DNA of 39,217 nt. It comes from Bacteroidales bacterium. GTDB taxonomy: Bacteria; Bacteroidota; Bacteroidia; Bacteroidales; UBA932. A program made the position numbers and the translations under genes. The stretch lies in assembly GCA_029007435.1 (NCBI GenBank), contig JAQXHU010000025.1:1-39217 (forward strand), in the 5' to 3' direction. Each line of letters opens with the position of its first letter. Within the stretch, counting starts at the first letter, position 1. A model generated the notes under the pieces. That model ran no database searches, was not told where the DNA came from, and saw nothing but the letters and a program-made list of their open reading frames with translations. Positions 24,066-31,929 of this stretch are shown in pieces.

Positions 24066-25130
24066 TTATTTCATCCTGTAAGGCGCATCGTCATAAAGAA
24101 TGAAGCGCTTCGCCTTGCGAATCCACTTCTGTTCCTCCAGTTTGACGTGCTCTCTGGCATCCTGGAAAGAGATTTCACCACGCAGATAGGACTCAAGGGT
24201 GGAATCAGAAAGCTTTCTCGAGAATCCCCCAGACAGCTCAAACTGCGGGTATCTGTCACGGAAATACCTTATAAGCAGCAAAGTATGCAGCAGGGAATGA
24301 TACTGGGCACCGGGCTTAAGCATTATCTGATATCCATAGCACATCTGCCCGCTGTACTGTCCGGCGGACGGCTTGAAGGAACAAGGACGCATAAGCACTC
24401 CTTCCTGAACAGGCAGCCTGTCGAAAGGTCCGTGAGTGATGAACGGGGCCCCGAAATACTCATAAGGGCGGGCCGTTCCGATACCCGGAGTGATATTGGT
24501 GTTGTTCCATAATCCTCCTCCGCTGTACATATAGCAGGTGAACATCCCAGGAATGTCGGAAGCCGGAGCTATTGTCCATGGAAGAATGTCCTTGTTGTAA
24601 TCCGAGGCCATGGCCGAGATGACGTGGAGGGGATATCTCGCGCCTATCTCAGAATAGAACAAAGAGCAGAGCTCTCCCAGTGTAAGTCCGTGCCTGTGAG
24701 CCACACGCGGCACGAAAGGCTCGCACTCGTCCAGCGGGACAGAGCCTTCAACCACTCTTCCTGCAGGATTGAGATGGTCCACTATGTACAGAGCGGGCGG
24801 CTCGTCAAGAACAGTCAGGAGCATCATCAGACGCATCACGTCCTTGGTATAGTTGAAATACCTCACTCCGACATCCTGTATCTCGACGACAACAGCATTC
24901 AGGCCCCTAAGGGAGTCCGAATCGAAGTGAATATGGTTTGTGCCCGGTGTAAGCTCGGCATCTTCCGGCTGGAACAGCTTCTCAAGATTGCCCCTGTCTT
25001 TGAAGATCTGCCACATATAGCGGTCACCGCTGGTGTCCCAGCAGTTCTGAGTGCAGAAGCAGCCGACTTTTCCGTCCACCAGGGCCTTGTCCAGCTGGTC
25101 CTCCAGCCTGGTCGTCCTGAATGAAAACAT
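24066..25130 (-). CDS. DUF1343/NamZ-like protein (GH171 relative), no signal peptide
   Basis: A 354-residue protein of the DUF1343 family, whose studied member NamZ (GH171) is an exo-beta-N-acetylmuramidase releasing MurNAc from peptidoglycan fragments. Diagnostic segments are VVEIQDVGVRYFNYT, YIVDHLNPAGRVVEGSVPL, VAHRHGLTLGELCSLF and TNITPGIGTARPYEYFGAPF. It is shorter than typical members (about 400 residues). The usual PEHG motif near residue 50 reads PEDA instead, and no signal peptide is visible, so the protein may act in the cytosol or have lost or changed activity. It starts 1 base after glmM, so the two are surely cotranscribed. It ends inside the upstream region of rpmE2, just beyond that promoter's -33 element. 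Confidence 0.82.
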   Translation of the reverse strand: MFSFRTTRLEDQLDKALVDGKVGCFCTQNCWDTSGDRYMWQIFKDRGNLEKLFQPEDAELTPGTNHIHFDSDSLRGLNAVVVEIQDVGVRYFNYTKDVMRLMMLLTVLDEPPALYIVDHLNPAGRVVEGSVPLDECEPFVPRVAHRHGLTLGELCSLFYSEIGARYPLHVISAMASDYNKDILPWTIAPASDIPGMFTCYMYSGGGLWNNTNITPGIGTARPYEYFGAPFITHGPFDRLPVQEGVLMRPCSFKPSAGQYSGQMCYGYQIMLKPGAQYHSLLHTLLLIRYFRDRYPQFELSGGFSRKLSDSTLESYLRGEISFQDAREHVKLEEQKWIRKAKRFILYDDAPYRMK

Positions 25131-25131
25131 A

Positions 25132-26550
25132 TCAGCTCTTCATAATATCTTCGGCCACTTTCCTGACATCCTCGCCGAGTTCCACGGCCCGGCTCTCTGT
25201 CGGAGCTTCCGAATAGATGCGGATGATCGGTTCCGTATTGGACCGGCGGAGATGGACCCATTCCCTTCTCGCCTCGAAACTGATCTTCACGCCGTCCACA
25301 GTGTTTATGTCCTCAGCGGCATAAATCTCTTTCAGACGGTTCAATATCTTGTCAATGAGAGACTTGTCGGAAAGTTCAATCTTGTTTTTGGCAATATGGT
25401 ACTCCGGATAGGTCTTCTTAAGCTCGGAGACTTTCATCTTCTTATGCGCCAGATTGGACAGGAACAGAGCGACACCCACCATCGCGTCACGTCCTGCGTG
25501 GATAGCCGGATAAATGACGCCTCCATTGCCCTCACCGCCGATTATCGCGCCTTTCTCGCGCATTAAAGTGGTCACGTTGACCTCACCTACAGCGGATGCG
25601 TAATAATGGCCTCCGTGCTTCTCGGTAATGTCCCGCAAAGCCCTGGAGGACGACAGGTTGGACACTGTCACGAGATTCTTCTCTCCCTCCGCCTCAGCTC
25701 TGGAGAGAAGATAATCAGCGACACTCACAAGGGTGTATTCCTCCACGAAAGGTTCCCCGTTCTCGCAGATGAAAGCGAGCCTGTCAACATCAGGGTCAAC
25801 AGATATTCCGAGATCCGCATTTTCGCGGACCACAGTAGCGCTGAGTTCCTCAAGGTTCTTCGGAAGCGGCTCGGGATTGTGCGCAAACTCTCCGTCCGGA
25901 TTGCAGTTCAGTTCAATGCATTTCACACCCAGGCGAGAAAGCAGACGGGGCATAATGATACCGCCGACTGAATTGACGGCGTCGAGAACCACAGTGAACC
26001 CGGCCTTCCTGACAGCGTCCGCATCAACAGCAGGCAAAGCGAGGACCTTATCCAGATGCCTGTCTGTAAAATCCTCCTCCGTCACAGCTCCGATACTGCC
26101 CACATCGCTGAAGTCAAAGTCCTCTGACTCAGCGCAATCCAGCACTGCCTGCCCCTCAGCCGCAGTGAGGAATTCGCCCTTCTCGTTCAGCAGCTTGAGA
26201 GCATTCCACTGACGCGGATTGTGAGAGGCGGTGAGGATGATTCCGCCATCGGCTCCTGAGAGCATCACTGCCATTTCAGTAGTCGGCGTGGAAGCCAATC
26301 CGGCCTTGATGACGTCAACTCCGCAGGATACAATTGTTCCGCAGACGATATTCTCGACCATCTCCCCGGAAATTCTCGCATCACGTCCCACCACGACAGT
26401 GTATCTCTCCCCTGCCGGTTTCGGGCGGCGCTCCCTGAGTTTATGGCAATAAGCGTATGTGAATTTGACAATGTCAACCGGAGTCAAAGCGCCACCGGGC
26501 TTTCCTCCGATTGTACCCCGGATTCCGGATATTGATTTAATCAGTGTCAT
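25132..26550 (-). CDS. glmM: Phosphoglucosamine mutase GlmM-like phosphohexomutase
   Basis: A 472-residue alpha-D-phosphohexomutase. GlmM interconverts glucosamine-6-phosphate and glucosamine-1-phosphate on the way to UDP-GlcNAc, the precursor for peptidoglycan and LPS. The active-site phosphoserine loop is TASHNP with Ser109, the magnesium loop is DPDVDR starting at Asp252, the sugar-binding loop is GGEGNGGVIYP, and the C-terminal phosphate-binding loop is RRSNTEPIIRIYSEAP. N-terminal ISGIRGTIGGKPG is the form typical of Bacteroidota GlmM proteins. Phosphoglucomutase/phosphomannomutase specificity cannot be fully excluded, but glmM is the usual assignment and fits the neighbours. It lies 12 bases after the SGNH gene and 1 base before the NamZ-like gene. 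Confidence 0.88.
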   Translation of the reverse strand: MTLIKSISGIRGTIGGKPGGALTPVDIVKFTYAYCHKLRERRPKPAGERYTVVVGRDARISGEMVENIVCGTIVSCGVDVIKAGLASTPTTEMAVMLSGADGGIILTASHNPRQWNALKLLNEKGEFLTAAEGQAVLDCAESEDFDFSDVGSIGAVTEEDFTDRHLDKVLALPAVDADAVRKAGFTVVLDAVNSVGGIIMPRLLSRLGVKCIELNCNPDGEFAHNPEPLPKNLEELSATVVRENADLGISVDPDVDRLAFICENGEPFVEEYTLVSVADYLLSRAEAEGEKNLVTVSNLSSSRALRDITEKHGGHYYASAVGEVNVTTLMREKGAIIGGEGNGGVIYPAIHAGRDAMVGVALFLSNLAHKKMKVSELKKTYPEYHIAKNKIELSDKSLIDKILNRLKEIYAAEDINTVDGVKISFEARREWVHLRRSNTEPIIRIYSEAPTESRAVELGEDVRKVAEDIMKS

Positions 26551-26562
26551 AATATTTCTAGA

Positions 26563-27225
26563 TTATTTCAAAAATTTCAAAAGGCAGCTTTCCATAAGCC
26601 TGTAGCCCTCGATGTTAGGGTGGACAGTATCTTTGGAATATTTCTCAGGCATATGGTTATTTTCATCAGCGAAAAGCATATAATAATCAGCGAAAGCAAT
26701 CTTGTTCTCTTTGGCATAAGCTTTCAGCAGAGCATTGAACTCAGCCACTTTCTCGGCAGCGTCAGTAATGGAAGGACGCCATCCTATCCTGTAAGAAGGA
26801 AGCAGCGAGCATATAACCGGCTTTATCTTGTTCGCCTTCGCGATATCGCACATTGCCTTGATATTCTCAACAGCCCTTCTGACATCCGGCGCATGGCCGT
26901 CGTTGATGGCTATGTCGTTGATTCCGGCAAGGATAACTACGTACTTGGGCCTGAGGTTGACTACGTCCTCCCGCATCCGGCAAAGAATCTGGGTGGTGGT
27001 CTGTCCGCTTATTCCTCTTCCGACGAGATTGTTCTCGTTGAAGAAATCGGGATCCTGACGGGGCCAGGCGTCAGTGATGGAATCTCCGAAAAGCACTGCT
27101 TTCGGGGAGACGGTGACTTTAGCATTTGCCTCAGCATAACGGGAATAATTCGCCCAGTCCTTGTTCTGCGCCGCCAATGATAGCGGGAGCAAAAATGAGA
27201 GGGCCATAAAAAGTTTGATTTTCAT
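26563..27225 (-). CDS. Secreted SGNH/GDSL hydrolase
   Basis: A 220-residue exported esterase-like protein. The signal peptide has a Lys-containing n-region and ends at SLAAQ. The SGNH blocks are all present: block I VLFGDSIT with nucleophile Ser49, block II with the Gly in NLVGRGISGQTT, block III GINDIA with the Asn, and block V DTVHPN with the Asp and His. The family covers acyl esterases, carbohydrate acetyl esterases and lipases. In this operon, ahead of glmM and a NamZ-like gene, deacetylation of peptidoglycan or another acetylated sugar is an attractive guess. The frame extends 34 codons further upstream, but the ATG at 27225 gives the signal peptide and follows a -7-like box, so it is preferred. 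Confidence 0.9.
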   Translation of the reverse strand: MKIKLFMALSFLLPLSLAAQNKDWANYSRYAEANAKVTVSPKAVLFGDSITDAWPRQDPDFFNENNLVGRGISGQTTTQILCRMREDVVNLRPKYVVILAGINDIAINDGHAPDVRRAVENIKAMCDIAKANKIKPVICSLLPSYRIGWRPSITDAAEKVAEFNALLKAYAKENKIAFADYYMLFADENNHMPEKYSKDTVHPNIEGYRLMESCLLKFLK

Positions 27226-27270
27226 ATCAATCCAAGTTATAAATATGTAAAACGCTCTGTTCACAGCAAG

Positions 27271-27278
27271 CGAATTTA
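27271..27278 (-). promoter_or_regulatory. Possible -7 box of the SGNH-glmM-NamZ operon
   Basis: The minus strand reads TAAATTCG, a one-mismatch TAnnTTTG, 45 bases before the SGNH start. It falls within the longer open frame, which supports the shorter start. A TTTG at 27296-27293 is only 14 bases away and so misplaced for a -33 box. Confidence 0.4.
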
Positions 27279-27311
27279 ATATTTTAAGGGAACAAAGCCA
27301 AATATTTTGAC

Positions 27312-27319
27312 TACATTTG
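27312..27319 (+). promoter_or_regulatory. -7 box upstream of the DUF486 gene
   Basis: TACATTTG is an exact TAnnTTTG, followed by GC and 19 bases from the DUF486 start codon. No good -33 element is seen. Confidence 0.6.
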
Positions 27320-27338
27320 CAGCCCAAAATTCAATGAG

Positions 27339-27707
27339 ATGAAATCATTCTGGACTGTGATACTTCTGCTGACCTCGAATGTTTTTATGACATTCGCCTG
27401 GTATGGTCACCTCAAACTTCAGGAAATGAAGATATCGACCGGGTGGCCTGTCATTCTGGTCATATTGTTCTCCTGGGGCCTGGCGTTTTTCGAATACTGC
27501 GCACAGGTGCCGGCGAACCGCATAGGATTCAACGGGAACGGAGGTCCGTTCAGCATAATGCAGCTGAAAGTGATTCAGGAAGCTATATCTCTTACGGTGT
27601 TCACAATCATAGTGACATTTATGTTCAAGGGGGAAAGTCTCCAGTGGAACCACATTGCCGCATTCATTTGCCTGATTTTGGCTGTATTTTTCGTATTTCT
27701 CAAATAA
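27339..27707 (+). CDS. DUF486 small membrane protein (DMT-like)
   Basis: A 122-residue integral membrane protein with four hydrophobic helices, matching DUF486 of the drug/metabolite transporter clan. Family features are the N-terminal VILLLTSNVFMTFAWYGHLK, the loop ILFSWGLAFFEYCAQVPANR, and QLKVIQEAISLTVF in the second half. The natural substrate of the family is unknown, and single-domain members probably work as dimers. It has its own promoter and is followed by the promoter of tRNA-Glu, so it is probably monocistronic. Confidence 0.9.
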   Translation: MKSFWTVILLLTSNVFMTFAWYGHLKLQEMKISTGWPVILVILFSWGLAFFEYCAQVPANRIGFNGNGGPFSIMQLKVIQEAISLTVFTIIVTFMFKGESLQWNHIAAFICLILAVFFVFLK

Positions 27708-27767
27708 CTGGCTTTCAACTCTGTACACAAAGAGCAATCAAAAAGTCAGAAAAAAGTGGCGAAAAAA

Positions 27768-27798
27768 TTTGGATTCACAGAAAAATTACCTATCTTTG
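27768..27798 (+). promoter_or_regulatory. Consensus promoter of tRNA-Glu
   Basis: A -33 TTTG (27768-27771) and a -7 TATCTTTG (27791-27798) are spaced by 19 bases, the full Bacteroidota promoter, 17 bases before the mature tRNA 5' end. Confidence 0.85.
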
Positions 27799-27815
27799 CA
27801 ATCCCAAAAACAAAT

Positions 27816-27890
27816 GCTGGGTTCGTATAACGGTTAGTACCCAAGATTCTCAATCTTGTAATAGGAGTTCGATTCTCCTACCCAGTACCA
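27816..27890 (+). tRNA. tRNA-Glu (anticodon CTC)
   Basis: A 75-base cloverleaf. The acceptor stem is GCTGGGT with ACCCAGT (one G-U pair at the end), D arm GTAT/GTAC, anticodon stem CAAGA/TCTTG with the loop TTCTCAA, and T arm AGGAG/CTCCT around TTCGATT. The anticodon CTC at 27849-27851 reads GAG, so the charge is glutamate. Discriminator A (27887) and an encoded CCA (27888-27890) follow. It is a single-tRNA unit with its own promoter and a terminator 8 bases later. Confidence 0.96.
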
Positions 27891-27897
27891 AGAAAAT

Positions 27898-27930
27898 AAG
27901 GATGGCCATCGAGGCCATCCTTAATTTTTT
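27898..27930 (+). terminator. Intrinsic terminator of tRNA-Glu
   Basis: AAGGATGGCC (27898-27907) and GGCCATCCTT (27913-27922) form a perfect 10-bp stem with a 5-base loop, followed by AATTTTTT. It also lies just after the end of the convergent metallophosphoesterase gene, but in that direction the T-tract is poor. Confidence 0.92.
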
Positions 27931-27942
27931 ATACAGTTCCTC

Positions 27943-29046
27943 CTACCGGAGGATGAAGTTATGGCTTGGACGGGTCGAGTCCCCGGCATAGAAATCCACA
28001 GTAACGGATTTTCCATTGACATTCAGCTTGTAAGAGCCCGCAGCCGCAGAATGCGAGTATGCCCTGATGCCAGGGCGGAACTCGTCGAACGCCTCTTTGC
28101 CGGACAGTTTGCCGTAGCCTTCCGCACCTTTCGCATCAACCGTATAAATACCCGTCGCATCATTCCTCCAGACACTGTTCATCGTCATCTGGGTTATCCT
28201 GCCGCCGTCACCATACCAGTCCAGGAACTCGGTCGTGTGAGTATGTCCGCACAGCACTATGGCATCCCTTTCAGCCAACATTTTTCTCATCCGGTCCCTT
28301 GCCTCAGGAGACTTGTCCTTGCCGTGATAATACCATTTGTAATATTTCGAGCTGTCGTACGGGAAGACCGGCCCGTGTATCAGCACAAAAGTGTGGCGGG
28401 CTCCGTCGGCCGCCTTCAGGAGAGACGCGACCTTCTCATCATCAGGCTTATTGAAATCCACCACAATATAGGCGTCATCCTCTATCCGGAACGAGAAATT
28501 CACGCCATCGATGTCCTGTCCGAGTTCGCAGGACATTTTTGCAGGCATATATTTCAGATATGCCTCCCGGGCTTCCGCATCACTCTTGCCCCGGATATCG
28601 TGATTGCCGACAACAGTGACAAGAGGAATATCACCGAACTCTTTCTTCAGGCTGTTGAACGCATCGTCCAGCATCCTGCAATGAGCATCGACCCCGGCTG
28701 TGTCGCCCTGGATGATGTCCCCGGTCTGGAAAACCATTCTTGTATTCTCATCCACAAGACAGGCCGCCCGCTTCACCAGTCCCGGAGACCTGTCAGCCCA
28801 CATCTCGGCATTCCTCACGAACTCCTTTCTGTGATTCGCATCCCTGGTCGGATTCGGGTCTGAATAGCCCTCGTGATAAACAGTGTCCGGAGCGGTGTCA
28901 TAATGCGTATCTCCGAGAATCACAACAGAATATCCATTTGCATTCTTCCTGCCGGAGCGCAATCTTTCCACAGCCTCAATCCCGGGAGCCAGTCCTAATC
29001 CCATCAGGCCGGCAGCAGACATTCTGATAAAATCCCTCCTGTCCAT
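27943..29046 (-). CDS. Tat-exported calcineurin-like metallophosphoesterase
   Basis: A 367-residue secreted phosphoesterase. The N-terminus MDRRDFIRMSAAGLMGLGLA is a classical twin-arginine signal (RRDFIR). The metal-binding motifs are in order: GDTHYD with Asp46 and His48, QTGDIIQGD, VVGNHDIRGK, a LIHGPVFP histidine and the final GHTHTTEF. This is the binuclear calcineurin-like fold; substrates may be nucleotides, phospholipids or other phosphodiesters, and cannot be told from sequence. The C-terminal 80 residues form a beta-rich extension. The open frame begins two codons earlier at TTG, but ATG at 29046 starts the Tat motif. It lies 33 bases after the propeller-like gene and is probably cotranscribed. 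Confidence 0.9.
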   Translation of the reverse strand: MDRRDFIRMSAAGLMGLGLAPGIEAVERLRSGRKNANGYSVVILGDTHYDTAPDTVYHEGYSDPNPTRDANHRKEFVRNAEMWADRSPGLVKRAACLVDENTRMVFQTGDIIQGDTAGVDAHCRMLDDAFNSLKKEFGDIPLVTVVGNHDIRGKSDAEAREAYLKYMPAKMSCELGQDIDGVNFSFRIEDDAYIVVDFNKPDDEKVASLLKAADGARHTFVLIHGPVFPYDSSKYYKWYYHGKDKSPEARDRMRKMLAERDAIVLCGHTHTTEFLDWYGDGGRITQMTMNSVWRNDATGIYTVDAKGAEGYGKLSGKEAFDEFRPGIRAYSHSAAAGSYKLNVNGKSVTVDFYAGDSTRPSHNFILR

Positions 29047-29079
29047 TTCCAATCATTTAAATTTCATTCCTCCACTTTT

Positions 29080-30288
29080 TCATTCCACAGCTTTGAAAGG
29101 TCCGTCAGGTTTTCCTGTCCAACGGTACAGACGCGCAGTGCAGGATTCCTTGCGGGTCTCTTTGTCCCTTGCGTTCTCGGCGATATACCACAGGCCCTGG
29201 CCGAGAGGGCAGAGCCCGCAGGAACCCCACTTGAATCTCCATCCGGTGATACCGGAAGCTTCGTCTGATGAAGGATTGACAAAATACGGTTCAATTGGCT
29301 CCACAAGGCTGAGCTGCAAATGTCTGGACGAGTTCCGTCCACCTTTGAGAGAAGCCTTGAACGGCTTCTGCGCAATGCTCAAAGCAAAAAGAGAATAATT
29401 CGGGAACTGCGGTTTCTTTCCCTTGTAAACAGCCAGGAAAATGCAGTCCGTATGAGGGTCATAAGCCATATTCTGCACACCGTAATTCGTGTTTCCGGTA
29501 TATACAAAGTATTCTTTCCCCGGTTTGGCCGGTCCGCTCACGTGAGCCTCGCCGAAAACCACCGGCCTGGCGCAACGGTCAAGCTCGTCCAGATCGTATC
29601 TCTGAATCACCTGATAGTCATTGTCCTGTCTGTCAATATCCCCATAAATGCCATAAGCCACATACAGATACATTTTCGCCGGCTGGGGATTGCGGGAATA
29701 CAGGGCCGCTTTCCGGGGAGCTATCTCAGGAGCGATTGTGACTCCGTCAATTCCGGAACAGCCGTACCTGTGCTCATAGGCTCCGTCTCCAGTGCCGGAG
29801 GAGAACGCATAATCTTCCACAGCTTTCTTCACGCACACTGTCCTGAGGACATCATTATTCTCCGGGTCCACACCTATGCTCTCCATCTTGTCAACATCGA
29901 TAATGGCAATGTAGAAACGGGAATCGGCCCTTGACACAGCCTTGACATCCAGCACTTTGGCAATACCCTGCCCAATCTCGTCGTCCTTGCATTCGAGAGA
30001 AGCGTACACCTTACGGTCGGCGGGATTGAACGTCATCGCGCCAAGGTGGCCCTGAATCCGGTCAACAGAGGCCAGGATATTGCCCTGCATATCCACTTTT
30101 AGGAACCTGCTGGTGAATGACATATAAATACAGTTCTTCTCGCTGTCATAGGCAAGGCCCTGGACGTGCTGTGCCTGGCCTCCGACAAAAACCGTATGTG
30201 GAAAAGTCCCAGGGGCGGCAGCTTTCACAACATTTCCATACAATACGGCAGCAAACGCCGCCAGGATTATTCTCAAATTCGATTTCAT
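29080..30288 (-). CDS. Secreted propeller-like protein of unknown function
   Basis: A 402-residue exported protein with a signal peptide ending near VVKAAAPG. I do not recognise the family. The pattern 'HVQGLAYDSEKNCIYMSFT', 'GHLGAMTFNPADRKVYASLE', 'GVQNMAYDPHTDCIFLAVY' repeats a strand-turn-strand unit of the beta-propeller kind, each with a hydrophobic strand after an Asp-x-x-x-x-x-[IV]-[YF] turn. Two cysteines near WGSCGLCPLGQGLWYIAE could form a disulfide or bind a metal. It shares an operon with the Tat-exported phosphoesterase, so the two may act on one extracytoplasmic substrate. A secreted hydrolase or sensor is possible but speculative. Confidence 0.7.
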   Translation of the reverse strand: MKSNLRIILAAFAAVLYGNVVKAAAPGTFPHTVFVGGQAQHVQGLAYDSEKNCIYMSFTSRFLKVDMQGNILASVDRIQGHLGAMTFNPADRKVYASLECKDDEIGQGIAKVLDVKAVSRADSRFYIAIIDVDKMESIGVDPENNDVLRTVCVKKAVEDYAFSSGTGDGAYEHRYGCSGIDGVTIAPEIAPRKAALYSRNPQPAKMYLYVAYGIYGDIDRQDNDYQVIQRYDLDELDRCARPVVFGEAHVSGPAKPGKEYFVYTGNTNYGVQNMAYDPHTDCIFLAVYKGKKPQFPNYSLFALSIAQKPFKASLKGGRNSSRHLQLSLVEPIEPYFVNPSSDEASGITGWRFKWGSCGLCPLGQGLWYIAENARDKETRKESCTARLYRWTGKPDGPFKAVE

Positions 30289-30326
30289 CTCAAGGAAAAA
30301 TTTGTGTTTGTTTTCTCATCTTTCAA

Positions 30327-30334
30327 CAAATTTA
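30327..30334 (-). promoter_or_regulatory. -7 box of the propeller-phosphoesterase operon
   Basis: The minus strand reads TAAATTTG, an exact TAnnTTTG, 38 bases before the start at 30288. A matching -33 box is not evident. Confidence 0.5.
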
Positions 30335-30376
30335 TAAAATAAAAAGCAATGTTTAGGAATAATTGCGATTTTTAAA

Positions 30377-30384
30377 TATTTTTG
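30377..30384 (+). promoter_or_regulatory. -7 box of the GH109-like gene
   Basis: TATTTTTG exactly fits TAnnTTTG, 23 bases before the ATG at 30408. A GTTTA 21 bases upstream is a weak -33 candidate. It is divergent from the box at 30327-30334. Confidence 0.5.
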
Positions 30385-30407
30385 TGTCACTAAAAACATA
30401 ATATCCA

Positions 30408-31928
30408 ATGAAAAGAATCGCAAAACTCATTTTGCTGCTGATGGCTGTATCGGCCACAGCCTGCACAAAGTCATTTGTGAACGACAAAGGCACCAAATGG
30501 CACTGGGACGGCAACACTATCATCGTTGAAGCACCTGAAAGACCGGCAGGCCAGGAAAGCGTCATCGGCCTGGCTCTTCCGAAAATGGAAGTTGTCAGAG
30601 TAGGTTTTGTAGGGCTCGGAATGAGAGGTCCGGGCGCCGTGGAGCGCTTCACATATATCCCTGGCACTCAGATAGTTGCATTATGCGACCACGAGAAAGA
30701 AAGAGCCGAGGCCTGCCAGAAATACCTCAAGAGAGCGTCACTCCCGGAGGCCGCCGTTTATTACGGAGAGAAAGGCTACGAGGAGCTTTGCAGCAGAGAT
30801 GACATCGATCTCGTTTACATAGCCGTTGACTGGGTGCACCACTTCCCTATCGCCAAATGCGCACTTGAGAACGGAAAGAATGTGGCAATAGAAGTTCCTT
30901 CCGCGCTGACATTGAAAGAATGCTGGGAGCTCATCGACCTCAGCGAGAAGACCCGTAAACACTGTATGATTCTCGAGAACTGCTGCTATGACTGGTTCGA
31001 AATGAACACTCTCAATATGGCGCAGCACGGAGTCTTCGGAGAGATTGTCAGGGCGCAGGGAGCTTACATCCACGAGCTCAGCCCGTTCTGGGATCACTAC
31101 TGGAAGAACGGTCCGGATGACAAGCTCGGATGGAGACTTGAATACAATATGAAACACCGCGGAGATGTATATGCGACACACGGACTTGGTCCAGTGGCTC
31201 AGGCACTCGACATTCACAGAGGTGACCGGATGGAGACACTCGTGGCTATGGACACCAAATCCGTAGTAGGCAAGGAACTGGTGGAGAAAAGGACAGGAGA
31301 GAAGTGCGAGAACTTCAGAAATGGAGACCACACAACCACCCTCATCCGTACCGCCAATGGAAAAGTCATTGAGATTCAGCACGATGTAATGACACCTCAG
31401 CCTTACAACAGGCTCTACCAGCTGACCGGAACCAAAGGTTTCGCCAACAAGTACCCGATTCAGGGATACGCTGTGGAGGCCAGCCAGCTTGGCAACGACG
31501 GAGATATTCCGGACATCGAAAACCTGAGTGCACACTCATTTATGCCGGCAGAGGCAAGAAAAGCACTGGAGGAGAAATATGAGCATCCTATCCTGAAGAA
31601 ATACAGGGAGATGGCTCTTGAAGTCGGGGGACACGGAGGAATGGATTTCATTATGGACAGCCGCCTCATCTACTGTCTCCAGAACGGTCTGCCTCTCGAT
31701 ATGGACGTCTATGACCTCGCAGAATGGTGCTGCCTTGCTGAACTCGGGGAGCTGTCAATGGACAACGGCAATGCGCCGGTGGCCGTGCCTGACTTCACCC
31801 GTGGAGAATGGAACAAGGTCAAAGGCTACAAGCACGCATACGCCGCACCAGAAGAGGAAGAGGCAAGTATGCGCGCCGCCCAGGCATTCACCGATTCACT
31901 GAAAGCTTCAGTCGCAGCAGCTGAATAA
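30408..31928 (+). CDS. GH109-like Gfo/Idh/MocA family lipoprotein
   Basis: A 506-residue exported protein with a lipoprotein-like signal (SATAC, Cys19), a 45-residue linker and a Gfo/Idh/MocA fold. The NAD-binding motif is RVGFVGLGMRGPGAVERF, followed by VALCDHEKERAEACQKYL and the Lys-free family motif EVPSALTLKECWELIDL. The catalytic-domain segment GDVYATHGLGPVAQALDI holds His258, the conserved histidine of the GH109 group. GH109 enzymes keep a tightly bound NAD and cleave alpha-linked N-acetylgalactosamine by an oxidation-elimination route; many Bacteroidota homologs are of uncertain specificity. The substrate is therefore only a guess. Convergent neighbour YhcH/NanQ-like protein ends 1 base away. 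Confidence 0.85.
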   Translation: MKRIAKLILLLMAVSATACTKSFVNDKGTKWHWDGNTIIVEAPERPAGQESVIGLALPKMEVVRVGFVGLGMRGPGAVERFTYIPGTQIVALCDHEKERAEACQKYLKRASLPEAAVYYGEKGYEELCSRDDIDLVYIAVDWVHHFPIAKCALENGKNVAIEVPSALTLKECWELIDLSEKTRKHCMILENCCYDWFEMNTLNMAQHGVFGEIVRAQGAYIHELSPFWDHYWKNGPDDKLGWRLEYNMKHRGDVYATHGLGPVAQALDIHRGDRMETLVAMDTKSVVGKELVEKRTGEKCENFRNGDHTTTLIRTANGKVIEIQHDVMTPQPYNRLYQLTGTKGFANKYPIQGYAVEASQLGNDGDIPDIENLSAHSFMPAEARKALEEKYEHPILKKYREMALEVGGHGGMDFIMDSRLIYCLQNGLPLDMDVYDLAEWCCLAELGELSMDNGNAPVAVPDFTRGEWNKVKGYKHAYAAPEEEEASMRAAQAFTDSLKASVAAAE

Positions 31929-31929
31929 A

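Noticed and set aside
30738..31535. 265-codon minus-strand open frame inside the GH109-like gene
   Set aside because: The sense gene has a full set of Gfo/Idh/MocA motifs; the antisense product resembles nothing.
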